Origin: DASPHG01 sp963748315
GTDB lineage: Bacteria; Actinomycetota; Thermoleophilia; Solirubrobacterales; Thermoleophilaceae
Length of the DNA: 64,000 bases
Reading direction: 5' to 3'
Assembly (NCBI GenBank): GCA_963748315.1
Contig: CAVVIK010000002.1
Span: 1-64,000, forward strand
Under the pieces are notes generated by a model. That model had not been told where the DNA came from, ran no database searches, and worked only from the letters and a program-made list of their open reading frames with translations. Position 1 is the stretch's first letter. Every line of letters begins with the position of its first letter. Shown in pieces: positions 38,060-48,785 of the stretch. A program made the position numbers and the translations under genes.

Positions 38060-41000
38060 CGCCGGCTCCAGCAGCCGGGTCCATACCGTGTCGTTGTCGG
38101 CATCGTCGACGGCGACGACCGAGAACTGAAGGCGCGGGTGGTCGGTGCGGCGGAGCCACCTGATGTGTTCGCTTGCGCGGACGCAGGTAGACGCGATGCG
38201 TGCCCGCTTCCAGCTCGTCGCGCACACGCGCGACGCGTCGGTTGCGCCGTAGCAGCCGCAGGTCAACCGTCCCGCCCTCGTCGAGTGTCACGCCGACGCG
38301 GAGCCGGCCGGTGCGGCGCAGACGGCGGAGCCACCTGCGCTCGGCGAACTCGAGTTGGAGGGCAGGCCCGGTGACATCGGCTTCGCTGCCCGGATCGGGC
38401 TCGGGGTCGGGCTCCGGGTCGGGGTCGGGCTCCGGGTCGGGCTCCGGGTCGGGGTCCGGCTTCGGGTCGGGGTCGGGGTCGGGTTCGGGTTCGGGGGTCG
38501 TGTCCACCGCCCAGGCCCGCGCAGCGGGCGACGGGTCGGCGTTGCCTGCCGCATCTGTCGCCCTGACGGAGAACGTGTGGCCGCCGTCGGCGAGGCTCGC
38601 ATACGACCGCGGGTCGGTGCACGGATGCCAGGCTCCGTCGTCGAGCTTGCACTCGAACGACGCGCTCCCGTCCGGCGACGAGAAGCTGAACACCGCCGAA
38701 GCCGACGTGACCGTCCCGACCGGGCCGGCGGTGATCTCGGTCTCCGGGGGTGTCAGGTCGATCGTCCAGACCTGCGATGCCGGCGAGGGATCGACGTTCC
38801 CGGCACTGTCCCGCGCCCGTACCGAGAACGTATGGGGACCTTCGGAAAGGCTCGCGTACGTCTTCGGGTCCGCGCACACCTCCCAGGCGCCCGCGTCGAG
38901 CTTGCATTCGAACGAAGCGCTGCCGTCGCCGGATGAGAACTCGAATGCCGCCGCGCTCGAGGACAGCGTGCCGCTCGGCCCGCCCGCGAGCGAGGTGTCC
39001 GGAGCGGTTGTGTCCACGGTCCACGTCCGCGACGTCGGCTCGCCGTGCACGTTGCCGGCGGTGTCCCTCGCGCGCACGTAGAAGGTGTGGCTGCCCTCGG
39101 ACAGGCCGGAGTACCCCTTCGGGCTGTTGCACGGCTCCCAGTCGTCGTCCGACTCAAGTGAGCACTCGAACGACGCACTCTCGTCCGCGGAGAAGAATTG
39201 GAAGGACGCGTTGGCCGAGGCGACCGTCCCGCTTGGGCCCTGGCTGATCGACGCGGCGGGCGCGGTCAGATCGACCGTCCAGGCTCGCGACGCCGGGGTC
39301 GGGTCCACGTTCCCGGCGGCGTCCTTCGCCCTGACCTCGAACGTGTACGGGCCGTCCGGCAGCGCGGTGTAGTCGTGCGGGCTGGCGCAAGATTCCCAGG
39401 CCTCAGAGCCGAGCCTGCATTCGAACGATGAGCCGGCGCCCGACGAGAACTGGAACGACGCGGAGCTCGACGCGACGGTCCCGGACGGCCCGGCCGTGAT
39501 CGAAGTGTCCGGCGGTGTCGTGTCGACCGTCCATGCACGCGACTCCGGAGTGGCGTCCGTGTTCCCGACCGCGTCCTTCGCACGAACGTAGAAGATGTGG
39601 CCGCCGTCCACGAGGGCGGTGTATTGCTTCGGGCTGCTGCATGCCTGCCAGCCGGCGGCGTCGAGCTTGCACTCGAAGGACGCGCTCCAGTCGTCCGAGG
39701 AGAAGCCGAACGAGGCGGCGGTCGAGGCAACGGTTCCGGAGGGCCCGGTCGCGGCGAGCGTGGTGTGCGGTGCAGTGGTGTCGACGGTCCATGTCCGCGC
39801 GGCGGGGGTCTTGTCGACGTTCCCGGCCGTGTCGATCGAGCGGACGGAGAAGGTGTGCGAGCCGTCCGAGAGCCCGCTGTAGGCCTTGGGGCTCGAGCAC
39901 GCGGCCCAATTTCCCGTGTCGAGCTTGCACTCGAACGACGAGCCCGCCTCCGATGAGAACTGGAACGACGCGGAGCCCGACGCGACGGTCCCGGACGGCC
40001 CGCTCGCTGCGAGCGACGTCTCGGGATCGGTCGTGTCCACGGTCCAGGTCCGCGCCGGCGGAGACGCGTCGGCGTTGCCCAGACCATCCTTGGCGCGCAC
40101 CGAGAAGGTGTGCGATCCGTCCGAGAGCCCGCTGTAGCCCTTCGGGCTGGTGCATGCCTGCCAGCCGGCGGAGTCGAGCTTGCACTCGAACGTCGCGCCC
40201 GGCTCGGGTGAGGAGAATTCGAACGAGGCGGAGCCCGAGCCGACGGTTCCGGAGGGGCCGGTCGCGCGCGAGCGTGGTGTCGGGCGCGGTGGTGTCGGAG
40301 GTCCACGTCCGCGTGGCCGGGCTCTGGTCCACGTTCCCGGCGAGGTCGGTCGAGCGGACGGAGAAGGTGTGCGAGCCGTCTGAGAGCCCGCTGTAGCCCT
40401 TCGGGTTGGTGCATGCCTGCCAGCCGGCGGAGTCGAGCTTGCACTCGAACGACGCCCCCGCCTCGGTGGACGAGAACTCGAACGAGGCGGAGCCCGACGC
40501 GACGGTCCCGGACGGGCCGTTGGTAATCGAGGTGTTCGGCGGGGTCGTGTCGGGCGGGTCCGAACCGGGCGGATTCGCTGGGACGTTGGGGGCGGACCCG
40601 TCGAGGCGCACCCACTTCGCCACCGACGGCACGCCGTCGTTCAGCGCGAAGAGCATGTACCAGCCGGGCGGCGCGACGTTCGCGGAGGGCGGGGTCTGGA
40701 GCGTGTACCCGCTGCCGGCGTGCTCGGCCACGACCGCCAGCGGGACGAGCCGCTGGCTCATGTCGTTCGCATGTGTGACCGCCGAAGGCGCGACCAGGAC
40801 CGCGCTGTCGATGTCACCCGTCGTGCCGACGCCAACTGGCACGTTCCAGCGGAACGCCTCCGGGACGGAGGAGATCTCCGGCCGTGGGCCCTTGAAGAGA
40901 TAGGGCGGCGAGTAGATCTCGCCGGTGTCGTCGGGCGCGACCGGGTTTCTGTCGTCGCCGGTCGACAGCACGCGCCCGTCCGGCAGAAGCAACGCCGTGG

Positions 41001-42327
41001 AGTGGTAGGCGCGCGTCTCGACCTGGCTCGGGCCGGTGCGCCAGGTTCCGGTGACCGGGTCGTACAGCTCGACCGCGCGCTCGACGGTCGAGCGGTCGAC
41101 CTTGTCGGTCCCGCCGATCGTGACCATCGATCCGTCGGGGAGCTGCACCGTGTTCGCCCATTGGCGCTGGACGGCGAGGGCCGGGAAGCTCCCCCAGGCC
41201 GGGGTCGCGTCGGCGACGTCGATCATCTCGTTGAACGTGGCCGGCGGCCCGCTGGACGGGCGCCCGCCGATCGCGGCGACGCTGGTCGATCCGTCCGGCC
41301 CATCTGGGAGGAGGACCGCGTTCGCTCCGTCCCGGCGCGTGGCGAGAGGCGGCAGGTCGCTCCACGGATCGGCGAGGGTCGCCGGGTCGAAGACGTCCGA
41401 CTCCCACCGGCCCGGGCCCGCCAGGAGCACCGTCCCGTCCGGCATCGTGAACAGGTGGGGATATAGATCCATGTCCCGTCGCTGCGCCGGCGTGTCGAGG
41501 AGCGTGAAGGAGTTCGTGTCGGCGTTGTAGATCTCGGGCGCGTCGTTCAGAAGCCCGCCGGGCGCGTCGCTGCTCAACCCGCTCACGACAAGTGTCCGCC
41601 CGTCGCCGAGGAGCACCTGGGTCGGGTACCAGCGCCCGTCCGATCCCGCGGGCCGCGGGAGCTCGGTCCACTCCTCGGTGGCGGGGTCGAAGACGACGGC
41701 GGCATCGAGCCCGGCCCAGTCCGTGAACGCGTCATCCGGGTCCTCGTTCCCCTCCATCAACGTGCCGCCCACGACGAGGACCCGTCCGTCCGGGAGGAAC
41801 GACATGCCCGAGCAGAAGATCGGGATGTTGGCCCCGCTCGCACCGGTCGGGGTGACGTCGCGGATCGCATCGGCGCCGTAACCCTTGGCCGGGTCCCAGA
41901 GCCATGCGTCGGTCCCGGTTCCGAGTGGAGCGCCCTGCCGGCCCCACATCAAGACCTTGCCCGTGTGGAGCATGGCTGCGTGCACCGCGTAGCCCTTCCA
42001 ATTCGTGGTCATCACGAACGGCGGCGCCCAGCTGCCGTCCGCGCTTGGTTCTCCCGCGGCGGTATGCGCGCGGACGAAGACGTCGCGCTCCGCACGCCGC
42101 TGGGCGCGCCTGGCTCGCCGCCGCTCGGCAGGCGTCATGCGCTTCCACTGCCGGCGCGCGCGCATCTGGGCGCGCTCGATCTTCATGTGCTCGAGCGCGT
42201 GCTGGCGCCCGATCACGGACTCTTCGGGCACGCCAAGCTGATGCCCGTGAGCAAGGGCGGGAGAGAGCAGCAGCCCCGTGGCGACGGCCAAAAACGCCGC
42301 CAGACGACCAGCATCCGTGCGAGTCAC
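38048..42327 (-). CDS. secreted galactose-oxidase-like radical copper oxidase with eight Ig-like repeats, two frameshifts
   Basis: About 1426 residues, exported. GTG start, signal peptide (RLAAFLAVATGLLLSPALAHG), a basic helix, then a kelch propeller with the full radical-copper set: Cys172 (IPIFCSGMSFLPDG), Tyr234 (GRWYPTQVLL), Tyr441-His442 (TRAYHSTALLLPDG) and His519 (SAVTHANDMSQRLVP), followed by the DUF1929 domain ending PPGWYMLFALNDGVPSVAKW. Eight repeats of about 80-85 residues follow (GPSGTVASGSASFEFSS, SFECKLD, C-SPK-Y--L-DGSHTFSVR, AGN-D--PA-RTWTVD), then an acidic/Pro linker of Pro-Asp-Pro-Glu units and an Arg-rich tail. Frames break near 40266-40270 (ATGPSGTV resumes) and near 38164 (HIRWLRRT resumes). 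It probably oxidises sugars or aldehydes and gives H2O2 at the surface; the substrate is unknown. Confidence 0.86.
38391..38498 (-). repeat. low-complexity Pro-Asp/Pro-Glu coding repeat
   Basis: A run of GGGTCG- and GGCTCC-type hexamers encodes a linker of alternating Pro-Asp and Pro-Glu, an extended spacer between the Ig-like repeats and the tail of the oxidase. Such tracts often vary in length between strains. Confidence 0.85.
38506..40550 (-). repeat. eight tandem Ig-like domain repeats (about 250 bp each)
   Basis: In-frame repeats inside the oxidase gene. Each starts TTAPDTS-like, has GPSGTV-S, a FECKLD strand with a Cys, a second Cys before SPK, SHTFSVRA and RTWTVD. The two cysteines in each unit could form a disulfide. 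The repeats are diverged, so they are not a recent DNA-level expansion. Confidence 0.88.
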
Positions 42328-42375
42328 CCGTCGAGCATGGGGCTTCCTAGGCGATTTTCGCCATCGAACGGACGT

Positions 42376-44440
42376 CTAGTTGCGTGGCTTGAGCAGCCGG
42401 CTCCAGGTGGTGTCGTTGTCGGCAGCGTCGATCGCGACGGCCGTCAAGCGCATCCGTGGCGACTCCGTCCGCCTCAGCCACCTGAGTGCCCGCTTTCGAG
42501 GACGGAGGTTGACCCGGTGCTTCCCCGCGCCCATCTCGTCGCGCACCCGCGCGATACGCCGGTCGCGGCGGAACAGTTTCAGGTCCACGGTCGCGCGCTC
42601 GTCGAGGGACACGCTGACGCCGAGCCTGCCGGTGCGGCGCAAGCGGCCGAGCTTGCTGTCGCCGAACTTGATGCGCAGCCGTGGGCCGCTGAGCGTGGTC
42701 GGCACGTCGGGCGCGGCGGGATCGAGCTGAATCCATTTCGCGATCGAGGGGACACCGTCATCGAGCAAGAAGAGCATGTACCAGCCCGGCGGAGCCACCG
42801 CCGGCGAAGGCGGGCTCTGGAGCGTGACCTCGCCTCGGCGGCGGCCGACCTTGACGAGCGGCACGAGCCGCTGCGTCATGTCGTTCGCGTGAGTGACAGC
42901 CGACGGCGCGATCAGGACCGCGTCGTCGATCGCGCCCTTCTTGCCAACCGCGAACGGGACGTCCCAGCGAACTGCTTCCGGCGCCGAGCGGATCGACGGT
43001 CGCGGCCCCTGGAAGAGATACGGCGGCGAGTAGATCTCACCGGTTTCGTCGGGCGACTGGCCGTCGGGCGTGTCGACGACCGGGTGCCGCTCGTCGCCCG
43101 TGGAAAGCACGCGCCCGTCCGGCAGGAGCACCGCGGTCGAGTGGTATCCGCGCGTCTCGACCTGGCTCGGGCCGACCGTCCATGTTCCCGTGGCGGGGTC
43201 GTAGAGCTCAGCCGCGCGCTCCGCCGGTGGTGAGTCGTCGAGCCTGTCGTCGCCGCCGATCGTCACCAGCGACCGGTCGGGCAGCACCAGCGTGTTCGCG
43301 TTCCAGCGCTGCGTATGCAGATGGGGGAAGGCCGACCAGCTCGGTTCCGGGTCGTCGAGGTCGAGCATCTCGTTGTCCGCCGGGGGAAGCTCGTCCCACG
43401 GACTGCCGCCAATCGCGGCGACCGTCGTCGACCCCTCCGGCCCCTCAGGCAGCAGGACCGCGTTGCCGCCGACCCGCTGGTGCGCGAGCTGCGGGAGGTC
43501 CGTCCAGGGGTCTGCCAGGTTGCCCGGGTCGAAGATCGCCGAGTCGTCCCGGTCGGGCCCGGCGAGGAGCACCGTCCCGTCGGGCATCGTGAACAGATGC
43601 GGGTACAGCCCGGTCGCTCGCAGTTGGGTCTGCTCGTCGAGAAGCGTGAAAGCGTTCGCCTCCGGGTCGTAGATCTCCTCGCTTTCGACGAGGATGCCGC
43701 CCGGGCGGTCGTCCGCGTACCCGCTGACTACGAGCGTCCGGCCGTCGGCGAGCAGGACCTGCGTCGGATACCAGCGCCCCTCTGCGCTTGCAGGCCGCGG
43801 CAGCACGGTCCAGGTCTCGGTGGAGGGATCGAAGGTGACGGCGGAGTCGAGGCCGGCGAAGTCGTTGAACTCGTCGGTCGGGTCATCCTCAGGGCCCGCG
43901 AGCGTCCCGCCGACCACGAGCAGCTTGCCGTCGGGGAGGAACGACATTCCGGAGCAGAAGATCGGAATCATCGCTCCGGTCGAGTCCCTGGGCGTGACGT
44001 CGCGGAACGCGTCGCGCTCGTACCCCTTCGCCGGGTCCCACAGCCACGCGTACGTGTCCTGCCCGGCCGAGAAGCCCTCGCGACCCCACATCAGGACCTT
44101 GCCGGTGTTGAGCATCGCGGCATGCACGGCGTAGCCCGTGTAGTCCGTGGCCGTCACGAACGGCGGCGCCCAACTCCCGACCCGGCTCGGGTCGCCTGCC
44201 GCGGCGTGTGCGCGCGCATACGCCCGGCGCGTGGCGCGGCGGTCACGACGCAGCGTGCGTCTGCGCTCTGCGGGCGCGAGCCTGCTCCAGCGCGCCTTGG
44301 CTTTCTCCTGCGCCTTCCAGATCTCCGCGTGTTGGCGCAGATGATCAAGCTCCGAGGGAGCTAAAGACGCATCAGCGGCGGCGGGGCCAGGCAGCACCAA
44401 GGCGAGACGCAGCCGCAATCCATGCGGCTGTGCGAGTCAT
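42376..44440 (-). CDS. secreted galactose-oxidase-like radical copper oxidase, short paralogue, frameshifted in the signal peptide
   Basis: About 688 residues, same plan as its neighbour but without Ig repeats. The copper/radical residues are again complete: FCSGMSFLPDGKLLVVGG, GRWYPTQVLLADGRTLVVSG, TRGYHSTAVLLPDGRVLSTG, SAVTHANDMTQRLVPLVKVG. The Arg-rich tail (RLRRTGRLGVSVSLDERATV, then RWLRRTESPRMRLTAVAID) follows the DUF1929 domain directly. ATG at 44440 gives MTRTAAWIAAA, which after a one-base shift near 44407-44412 continues LVLPGPAAADAS, a proper signal peptide. Start and end suggest a tandem duplication with later gain or loss of the repeats. Confidence 0.86.
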
Positions 44441-44472
44441 TCTTCGATTATCGGCCGGTTTGGCCGTTTTCG

Positions 44473-45873
44473 CTAGCGAGTGGGACGTTGATCCGTGAGG
44501 GCGTTGACGAATCCCTCGAGCTGCTTCGTGGTCCAGCACTCGAACACGCCGTCGCAGTAGGGCTCGTACGCCGCCATCACGGAGTCGCCGTAGTTCCAGT
44601 ACAGCTTCGGCTCGGGGTTCATCCAGAACATCCGGCTCGCCCTCTCCGCGATCGCCCCGAACGCCTTGGCGTGCGGCTCGCGCCCGTTCGTGCGCGCGTC
44701 CCCGAGCACGATCACGGTCGAGCGCGGGTCGAGGTCGTCGATCACCTGCTCGTAGAACTCGAGCCAGACGCGCCCGTAGTCGGTGTAGCCGGAGACGTCG
44801 GCAACCCCGGAGTCGGTCGCGATGGCGCGCGAAACCGCCTTGAACGAGCGCTCGCGCTCGAACACCTCCGTGACCTCGGAGATCCGCTCGACGAACACGA
44901 ACGAGCGCAGCTTCCGGAACGAGTCATGCAACGCGTGCAGGACCGACAGGAAGAAGACGCTCGCGCTCGTGACGCTCGTCGAGACGTCGCACAGGACGAA
45001 CAGCTCGGGGCGCCTGGGACGCTTCGGGCGGTAGCGCAGGCGGAGCGGAACCCCGCCCGTCTCGAGCGACGAGCGCATCGTGCGGCGTACGTCCACGACG
45101 CGGCCGCGGCGCCGTCCGCGCATCTCGTGCCCCTGCGTCGCGAGCCGCCGCTTGAGCTGCATGACGACGCGGTGAACGGCGGCCAGGTCCTGCAGCGGGT
45201 TCGTGGGGAGCGCGCGGTCGAACTCCCGCAACGGGCGCGCCGGCGGCAGCGACTCGGTGCGCTCGATCATGTCCCGCTCCAGCTCGCGCCGCAGGTGGCG
45301 CTCGAACTGGCGCAGCCGCTCGCGCGGGACCGCGTCCGGGTCCGGACGGGCGGCCATCTCCTGCTCGCTCTGGCCGCGGAGGCCGAGGGTCCGGCGGATC
45401 CGCTGTACGTCGACGCCGATCACGCCGCTGCCCGTCCCCTCGCGCCCGAACGCCGCGATCGCGAGCCGGGCCAGGTCTCTCATCTCGCCGTCCGAGCCCT
45501 CGCGGACGGCATTGCGAATCTGGTTCCGCAGGCTCTCCAGGTCGATCATGTTCTGGTCGCCCTGGTAGCCGCCGTCCTCGGCGAGCTGTTGCTCGGTCAG
45601 TCCGCGATCGACTGCCTCGCGCTCGACCGCTCTGAAGAAGTAGCGGTCGAACAGGATGTCGAAGACGCGCCGGTCCTCCTGCGACTTGGCGAGCGTCGCC
45701 GCCAGCGCCGACCGGAAGTCCTCCTCAGAGGTCCACGGCACGTGCTCGAGCGCGGCGAAGGCGTCGAGCAGCTCGGACGTCCCCACATGCATGCCCTCGT
45801 CGCGCAGCTCGTCGGCGAACTCGAGCAGCCGCGGCGCGAAGCCGCTAGGCCGACTGGCGTCCGACGAGGCCAT
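44473..45873 (-). CDS. VWA (CoxE-like) domain protein
   Basis: 466 residues, cytoplasmic. The N-terminal helical part begins FAPRLLEFADELRDEGMHVG and is rich in charge. The von Willebrand A domain carries the metal-site motif LCDVSTSVTS (DxSxS), with the Thr in SGYTDYGRVW and the Asp in TVIVLGDARTNGREP. It works with the MoxR ATPase encoded just upstream, overlapping by 29 nt; such pairs assemble or insert metal centres into client enzymes. The client here is unknown; the molybdopterin oxidoreductase and the copper oxidases are candidates by genome content only. Confidence 0.85.
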   Translation of the reverse strand: MASSDASRPSGFAPRLLEFADELRDEGMHVGTSELLDAFAALEHVPWTSEEDFRSALAATLAKSQEDRRVFDILFDRYFFRAVEREAVDRGLTEQQLAEDGGYQGDQNMIDLESLRNQIRNAVREGSDGEMRDLARLAIAAFGREGTGSGVIGVDVQRIRRTLGLRGQSEQEMAARPDPDAVPRERLRQFERHLRRELERDMIERTESLPPARPLREFDRALPTNPLQDLAAVHRVVMQLKRRLATQGHEMRGRRRGRVVDVRRTMRSSLETGGVPLRLRYRPKRPRRPELFVLCDVSTSVTSASVFFLSVLHALHDSFRKLRSFVFVERISEVTEVFERERSFKAVSRAIATDSGVADVSGYTDYGRVWLEFYEQVIDDLDPRSTVIVLGDARTNGREPHAKAFGAIAERASRMFWMNPEPKLYWNYGDSVMAAYEPYCDGVFECWTTKQLEGFVNALTDQRPTR

Positions 45874-46741
45874 CGGTCAGCTTCACCCCGACCCGCTCCG
45901 CGACCATGTCGAGGTCGGTGCGGTGCTTGATGATGATCGACATCGTGTGCTCGAGCACCGACTGGTCGATGTCCTCGGCACCGAGTAGGAGCAGCGCCCG
46001 CGCCCAGTCGATCGACTCCGCGATCGACGGCGGCTTCTTCAGGTCGAGATTGCGCACCTGGTGCACTACTTCGACGAGGCGCCGCGCGACCGAGTCCGGC
46101 AGGTCGGGCGCGTGCAGCTTCACGATCTCGTGCTCGCGCTCGGCGTCCGGATAGTCGAGCCACAGGTAGAGGCAGCGGCGTTTGAGCGCCTCCGTCAGCT
46201 CGCGCGAGTTGTTCGAGGTCAGGATCACGATCGGATGGGTGCGGGCCTCGATGACACCGAGTTCGGGGATCGAGATCTGGAAGTCGGACAGGAGCTCGAG
46301 CAGCATTGCCTCGAACTCCTGGTCGGTCTTGTCGATCTCGTCGATCAGGAGGACGACGGGCTCCTCAGCCGCGATCGCGGTCAAGAGTGGCCGCGCCAGC
46401 AGGAACTCCTCGCCGAAGATGTCCTCCTTGACGGTCTCCCACCCGGCCTCCTGCGCCTCGGTCTGGATCCGCAGGAGCTGCTTGCGGTAGTTCCACTCGT
46501 AGAGGGCCTTTGCCTCGTCGAGCCCCTCGTAGCACTGGAGCCGGATCAGCCGGCGCTCGGTCGCTCGCGAGAGCGCCTTGGCGAGCTCGGTCTTGCCCAC
46601 CCCGGCCGGCCCCTCGACGAGGACCGGCTTGCCCAACTGGGCGGCGAGATACGAGACGAGAGCGGCGGGCTCGTCCGCCAGGTACCCCACCTCGCCCAGT
46701 CGCGACTTGACCTGCTCGACGCTCTGGAGCTCTGCCGCCAC
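45845..46741 (-). CDS. MoxR-family AAA+ ATPase
   Basis: 298 residues: Walker A LVEGPAGVGKTELAKALS, Walker B EEPVVLLIDEIDKTDQEFEA, sensor 1 THPIVILTSNNSRELTEALK, Arg finger in KRRCLYLWLDYPD. The GTG start at 46741 has TATCCT 7 nt upstream and no ribosome site, so the mRNA is probably leaderless. It forms the usual chaperone pair with the VWA protein next to it. Confidence 0.92.
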   Translation of the reverse strand: MAAELQSVEQVKSRLGEVGYLADEPAALVSYLAAQLGKPVLVEGPAGVGKTELAKALSRATERRLIRLQCYEGLDEAKALYEWNYRKQLLRIQTEAQEAGWETVKEDIFGEEFLLARPLLTAIAAEEPVVLLIDEIDKTDQEFEAMLLELLSDFQISIPELGVIEARTHPIVILTSNNSRELTEALKRRCLYLWLDYPDAEREHEIVKLHAPDLPDSVARRLVEVVHQVRNLDLKKPPSIAESIDWARALLLLGAEDIDQSVLEHTMSIIIKHRTDLDMVAERVGVKLTDGLVGRQSA

Positions 46742-46748
46742 CGGCTCA

Positions 46749-46754
46749 AGGATA
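46749..46754 (-). promoter_or_regulatory. leaderless -10 box (TATCCT) of the MoxR gene
   Basis: Minus-strand TATCCT ends 7 nt before the GTG at 46741. Its TA (46753-46754) is also the TA of a weaker plus-strand box TACTTC before the divergent gene. Confidence 0.45.
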
Positions 46755-46762
46755 CTTCCGGG

Positions 46763-46986
46763 GTGCTCGCGCCTCTCCTCGCGCAGTTCCTAGATCCCAC
46801 CGAGGGCCCGGAGCCGACCGGCGACTGGTCGGCGGAGCCCGAGAAGTTCATCGCCCTCGTGCTGCTCGGCTTCCCGTCGGGATCCTCGGGCACCTCTTCA
46901 AGGTCAAGACGATGATCGCGACCGGGATCCTGATGATCTTCCTGGCGACCGTCGGGCTGCCGGTCTGGCTGCAGCTGACGCGCTAG
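46763..46986 (+). CDS. small membrane protein, frameshifted
   Basis: About 74 residues: GTG start, LAPLLAQFLDPTEGPEPTGD, WSAEPEKFIALVLLGF, then after a lost C near 46873-46876 VGILGHLFKVKTMIATGILM and IFLATVGLPVWLQLTR, and TAG at 46984-46986. Two hydrophobic segments flank a short basic loop. The function is unknown. The stop shares CTAG with the convergent small gene. Confidence 0.55.
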
Positions 46987-47159
46987 CGCGACGACAGGTG
47001 CCAGCCGCGGCACCACGGGCATTCGTAGACGCTGAGCTCCCTACCCGTCGTGCGCGCCTGATGGTCCGCGGTCGCGCGCGCGTCCGCCTCGGTCTCGTAG
47101 CGCTGCTTCTTCTCGCACTCGGACTGGCGGCGCTGCTTCATGCGCTGCTCGATGTCCAT
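46983..47159 (-). CDS. small protein with a C-terminal zinc-knuckle-like motif
   Basis: 58 residues: MDIEQRMKQRRQSECEKKQR and a helical middle, ending VYECPWCRGWHLSSR with a CPWC-x3-H pattern (plus an earlier Cys in SECEKK) that could hold zinc. ATG overlaps the peroxiredoxin stop (ATGA). Last gene of the 49.85-46.98 kb operon. Confidence 0.65.
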   Translation of the reverse strand: MDIEQRMKQRRQSECEKKQRYETEADARATADHQARTTGRELSVYECPWCRGWHLSSR

Positions 47160-47710
47160 CACTCGAGTGCGGCGAGCGCCTGCTGCGCGGCCTCGTTCGG
47201 CGGGAAGACGGGGTAGATGACGCGCTCGACGACGCCGTCGCGCACGATCAGGGTCAGTCGCTTGTAGAGCGTGACGCCCTCGACCTCGAACGTCGGAAGG
47301 CCGAGTGACGCGTCCGCGTCCGAAAGCAGGGGGTAGGGGAGGCGGAGGCGCTCGGCCGCCTCGAGCTGGTCTTGCGGGCTCTGGGTCGACAGGCCGAAGA
47401 CGCGCACATCGAGGGCGTCGAAGCGGGCCTCGTTGTCGCGGATCGCGCAGGCCTGCGGCGTGCAGCCGCGCGCGCCCGGGATGGCATCCCACGCCTCGTC
47501 GCCTCCGAGCGACTGCTCGCCGGGCTTGCCCGTGCGCGGGTACGCGAAGACGACCGACCGGCCCGAAAGCTCGGCGAGCGTCACCTCCGACCCGTCGGAG
47601 GCCGCGAGCGTTACGACCGGCAGTCGCGATCCGGGCAGGTGGTCGGCGGCGCCGTCGTCGTCGGGCACCGGCAGGCCTTCCGGCAGCGTGTAGAGGTCGT
47701 CGCCCCTCAC
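47159..47710 (-). CDS. peroxiredoxin-like redoxin
   Basis: Thioredoxin-fold peroxidase, 183 residues. LPVVTLAASDGSEVTLAELS leads into VVFAYPRTGKPG and the Cys region GARGCTPQACAIRDNEARFD, the place of the peroxidatic (GCTPQA) and a second cysteine. FGLSTQSPQDQLEAAERLRL and YPLLSDADASLGLPTFEVEG complete the fold. Starts at a GTG overlapping the GNAT stop (GTGA). It probably removes peroxides together with the reductase and YceI protein of the same operon. Confidence 0.8.
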   Translation of the reverse strand: MRGDDLYTLPEGLPVPDDDGAADHLPGSRLPVVTLAASDGSEVTLAELSGRSVVFAYPRTGKPGEQSLGGDEAWDAIPGARGCTPQACAIRDNEARFDALDVRVFGLSTQSPQDQLEAAERLRLPYPLLSDADASLGLPTFEVEGVTLYKRLTLIVRDGVVERVIYPVFPPNEAAQQALAALE

Positions 47711-48163
47711 AGCGGCCGCCCGATGAAGAGCGTGCGGCCCGGCGGCTTCGGCTCGGTGAGGAACCCGCACGCTTCGTACAGCGCGCGCGCCGCGGCGTTG
47801 TCCTCGTTCACGTCGAGCTCGATCCGCTTGCAGCCGCGCTCGCGGGCGCGCTCCACCGCGGACTCGACCAGCGCGCGCCCGAGGCCGGACCGGCGCGCCT
47901 CCTCGCGCACGAACAGGTCCTCGAGCCAGCAGTCCTCGGCCGACTTCCACACGCTCCAGCGGAAGCGCAACTGGCAGACGCCCATGGGCTCGACCGTCGA
48001 CGGCCCCGAGCAGGTACTCGCCGTCGTCGCCCGCCATGATCCGCTCGACGCTCGCGCGGACCTCGTCCTCGGGCAACACGTTGTGCCCCCACCACTCGCC
48101 GAACTCGGCGATCAGCCGGGCGACGTCCGCCGCGTCCCCGGCCTCGGCTCGCCAGACCTTCAA
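47707..48163 (-). CDS. GNAT N-acetyltransferase, frameshifted
   Basis: About 151 residues. The first part KVWRAEAGDAADVARLIAEF and GEWWGHNVLPEDEVRASVER ends at GEYLLGAVDG; after a shift near 47995-48002 it resumes EPMGVCQLRFRWSVWKSAED, LFVREEARRSGLGRALVES (acetyl-CoA loop) and ELDVNEDNAAARALYEACGF. The TTG start overlaps the TetR stop (TTGA). The substrate is unknown. Confidence 0.75.
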
Positions 48164-48781
48164 CGCTCCGCGAGCGCTTCGACGGCCGCGACGACGGAGT
48201 CCCAACCGGCGCGGACGCGCTCGATCGGCATCTCCCGCTCCTGGCGCAGGTGGCGGTACTGGTCCGCCGCGAGCACGGCGAGCAGCGAGTCGGCGTGGTA
48301 CTCCGCGTCCAGGCGCGGGTCGAGCTCCACGAGCAGGCTGGTGACGTGGGCGCGGTGTGCGCGGAAGGGAGCTGAGCCGGAACCGCGCACAGGGTGAGCC
48401 CGACTCGCCGACGAGGATCAGGTCGCCGTGCGTCTCGAGCAGGTCGATCATCGCGTAGCCGAACGCGCGCAGCCGTTCGATCGGCGGCGCGCCGGGGCCC
48501 AGCGGCGGCTCGCCGCGGATGAACGCCTCCTGGAACTCCTGCACGTGCTCGTCCAGTAGGGCAAGCGCGAGCGTCGCGCGGTCGCCGAAGCGGCGGAAGA
48601 TCGTCCCCTTCCCGACGCCGGCCTCCTCGGCGACCATGTCCATCGAAACGTGCTCGATCCCGTGCCGGGATGCGAGCCGTTCGGCCGCCTCGAGGATCTT
48701 CAGGCGGTTCCGGGCCGCATCGGCCCGTTCCGGCGTGGAGCCGGCGACTGGCAGTGGGTTCGTGGCCATCAGGGTTGCCAT
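48160..48781 (-). CDS. TetR-family repressor, frameshifted
   Basis: About 206 residues. The N-terminal DNA-binding domain is clear: ILEAAERLASRHGIEHVSMD then MVAEEAGVGKGTIFRRFGDR. The ligand domain follows; its frame breaks near 48388-48398 (GESGSP, then RGSGSAPFRAHRAHV). The gene lies 4 nt after the FMN reductase gene and probably controls its own operon. The ligand is unknown. Confidence 0.82.
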
Positions 48782-48785
48782 TCGA

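Noticed and set aside
38391..38498. Possible CRISPR or minisatellite because of short direct repeats
   Set aside because: The hexamers are in frame and encode a Pro-Asp/Pro-Glu linker; there are no spacers of constant length.
38506..40550. Tandem DNA repeat or transposon remnants
   Set aside because: Units of about 250 bp are diverged at DNA level but conserved as Ig-like protein domains, so this is domain repetition.
46061..46915. Long plus-strand frame opposite the MoxR gene
   Set aside because: Only its last part (from GTG 46763) looks like a real small membrane protein; the rest mirrors MoxR.
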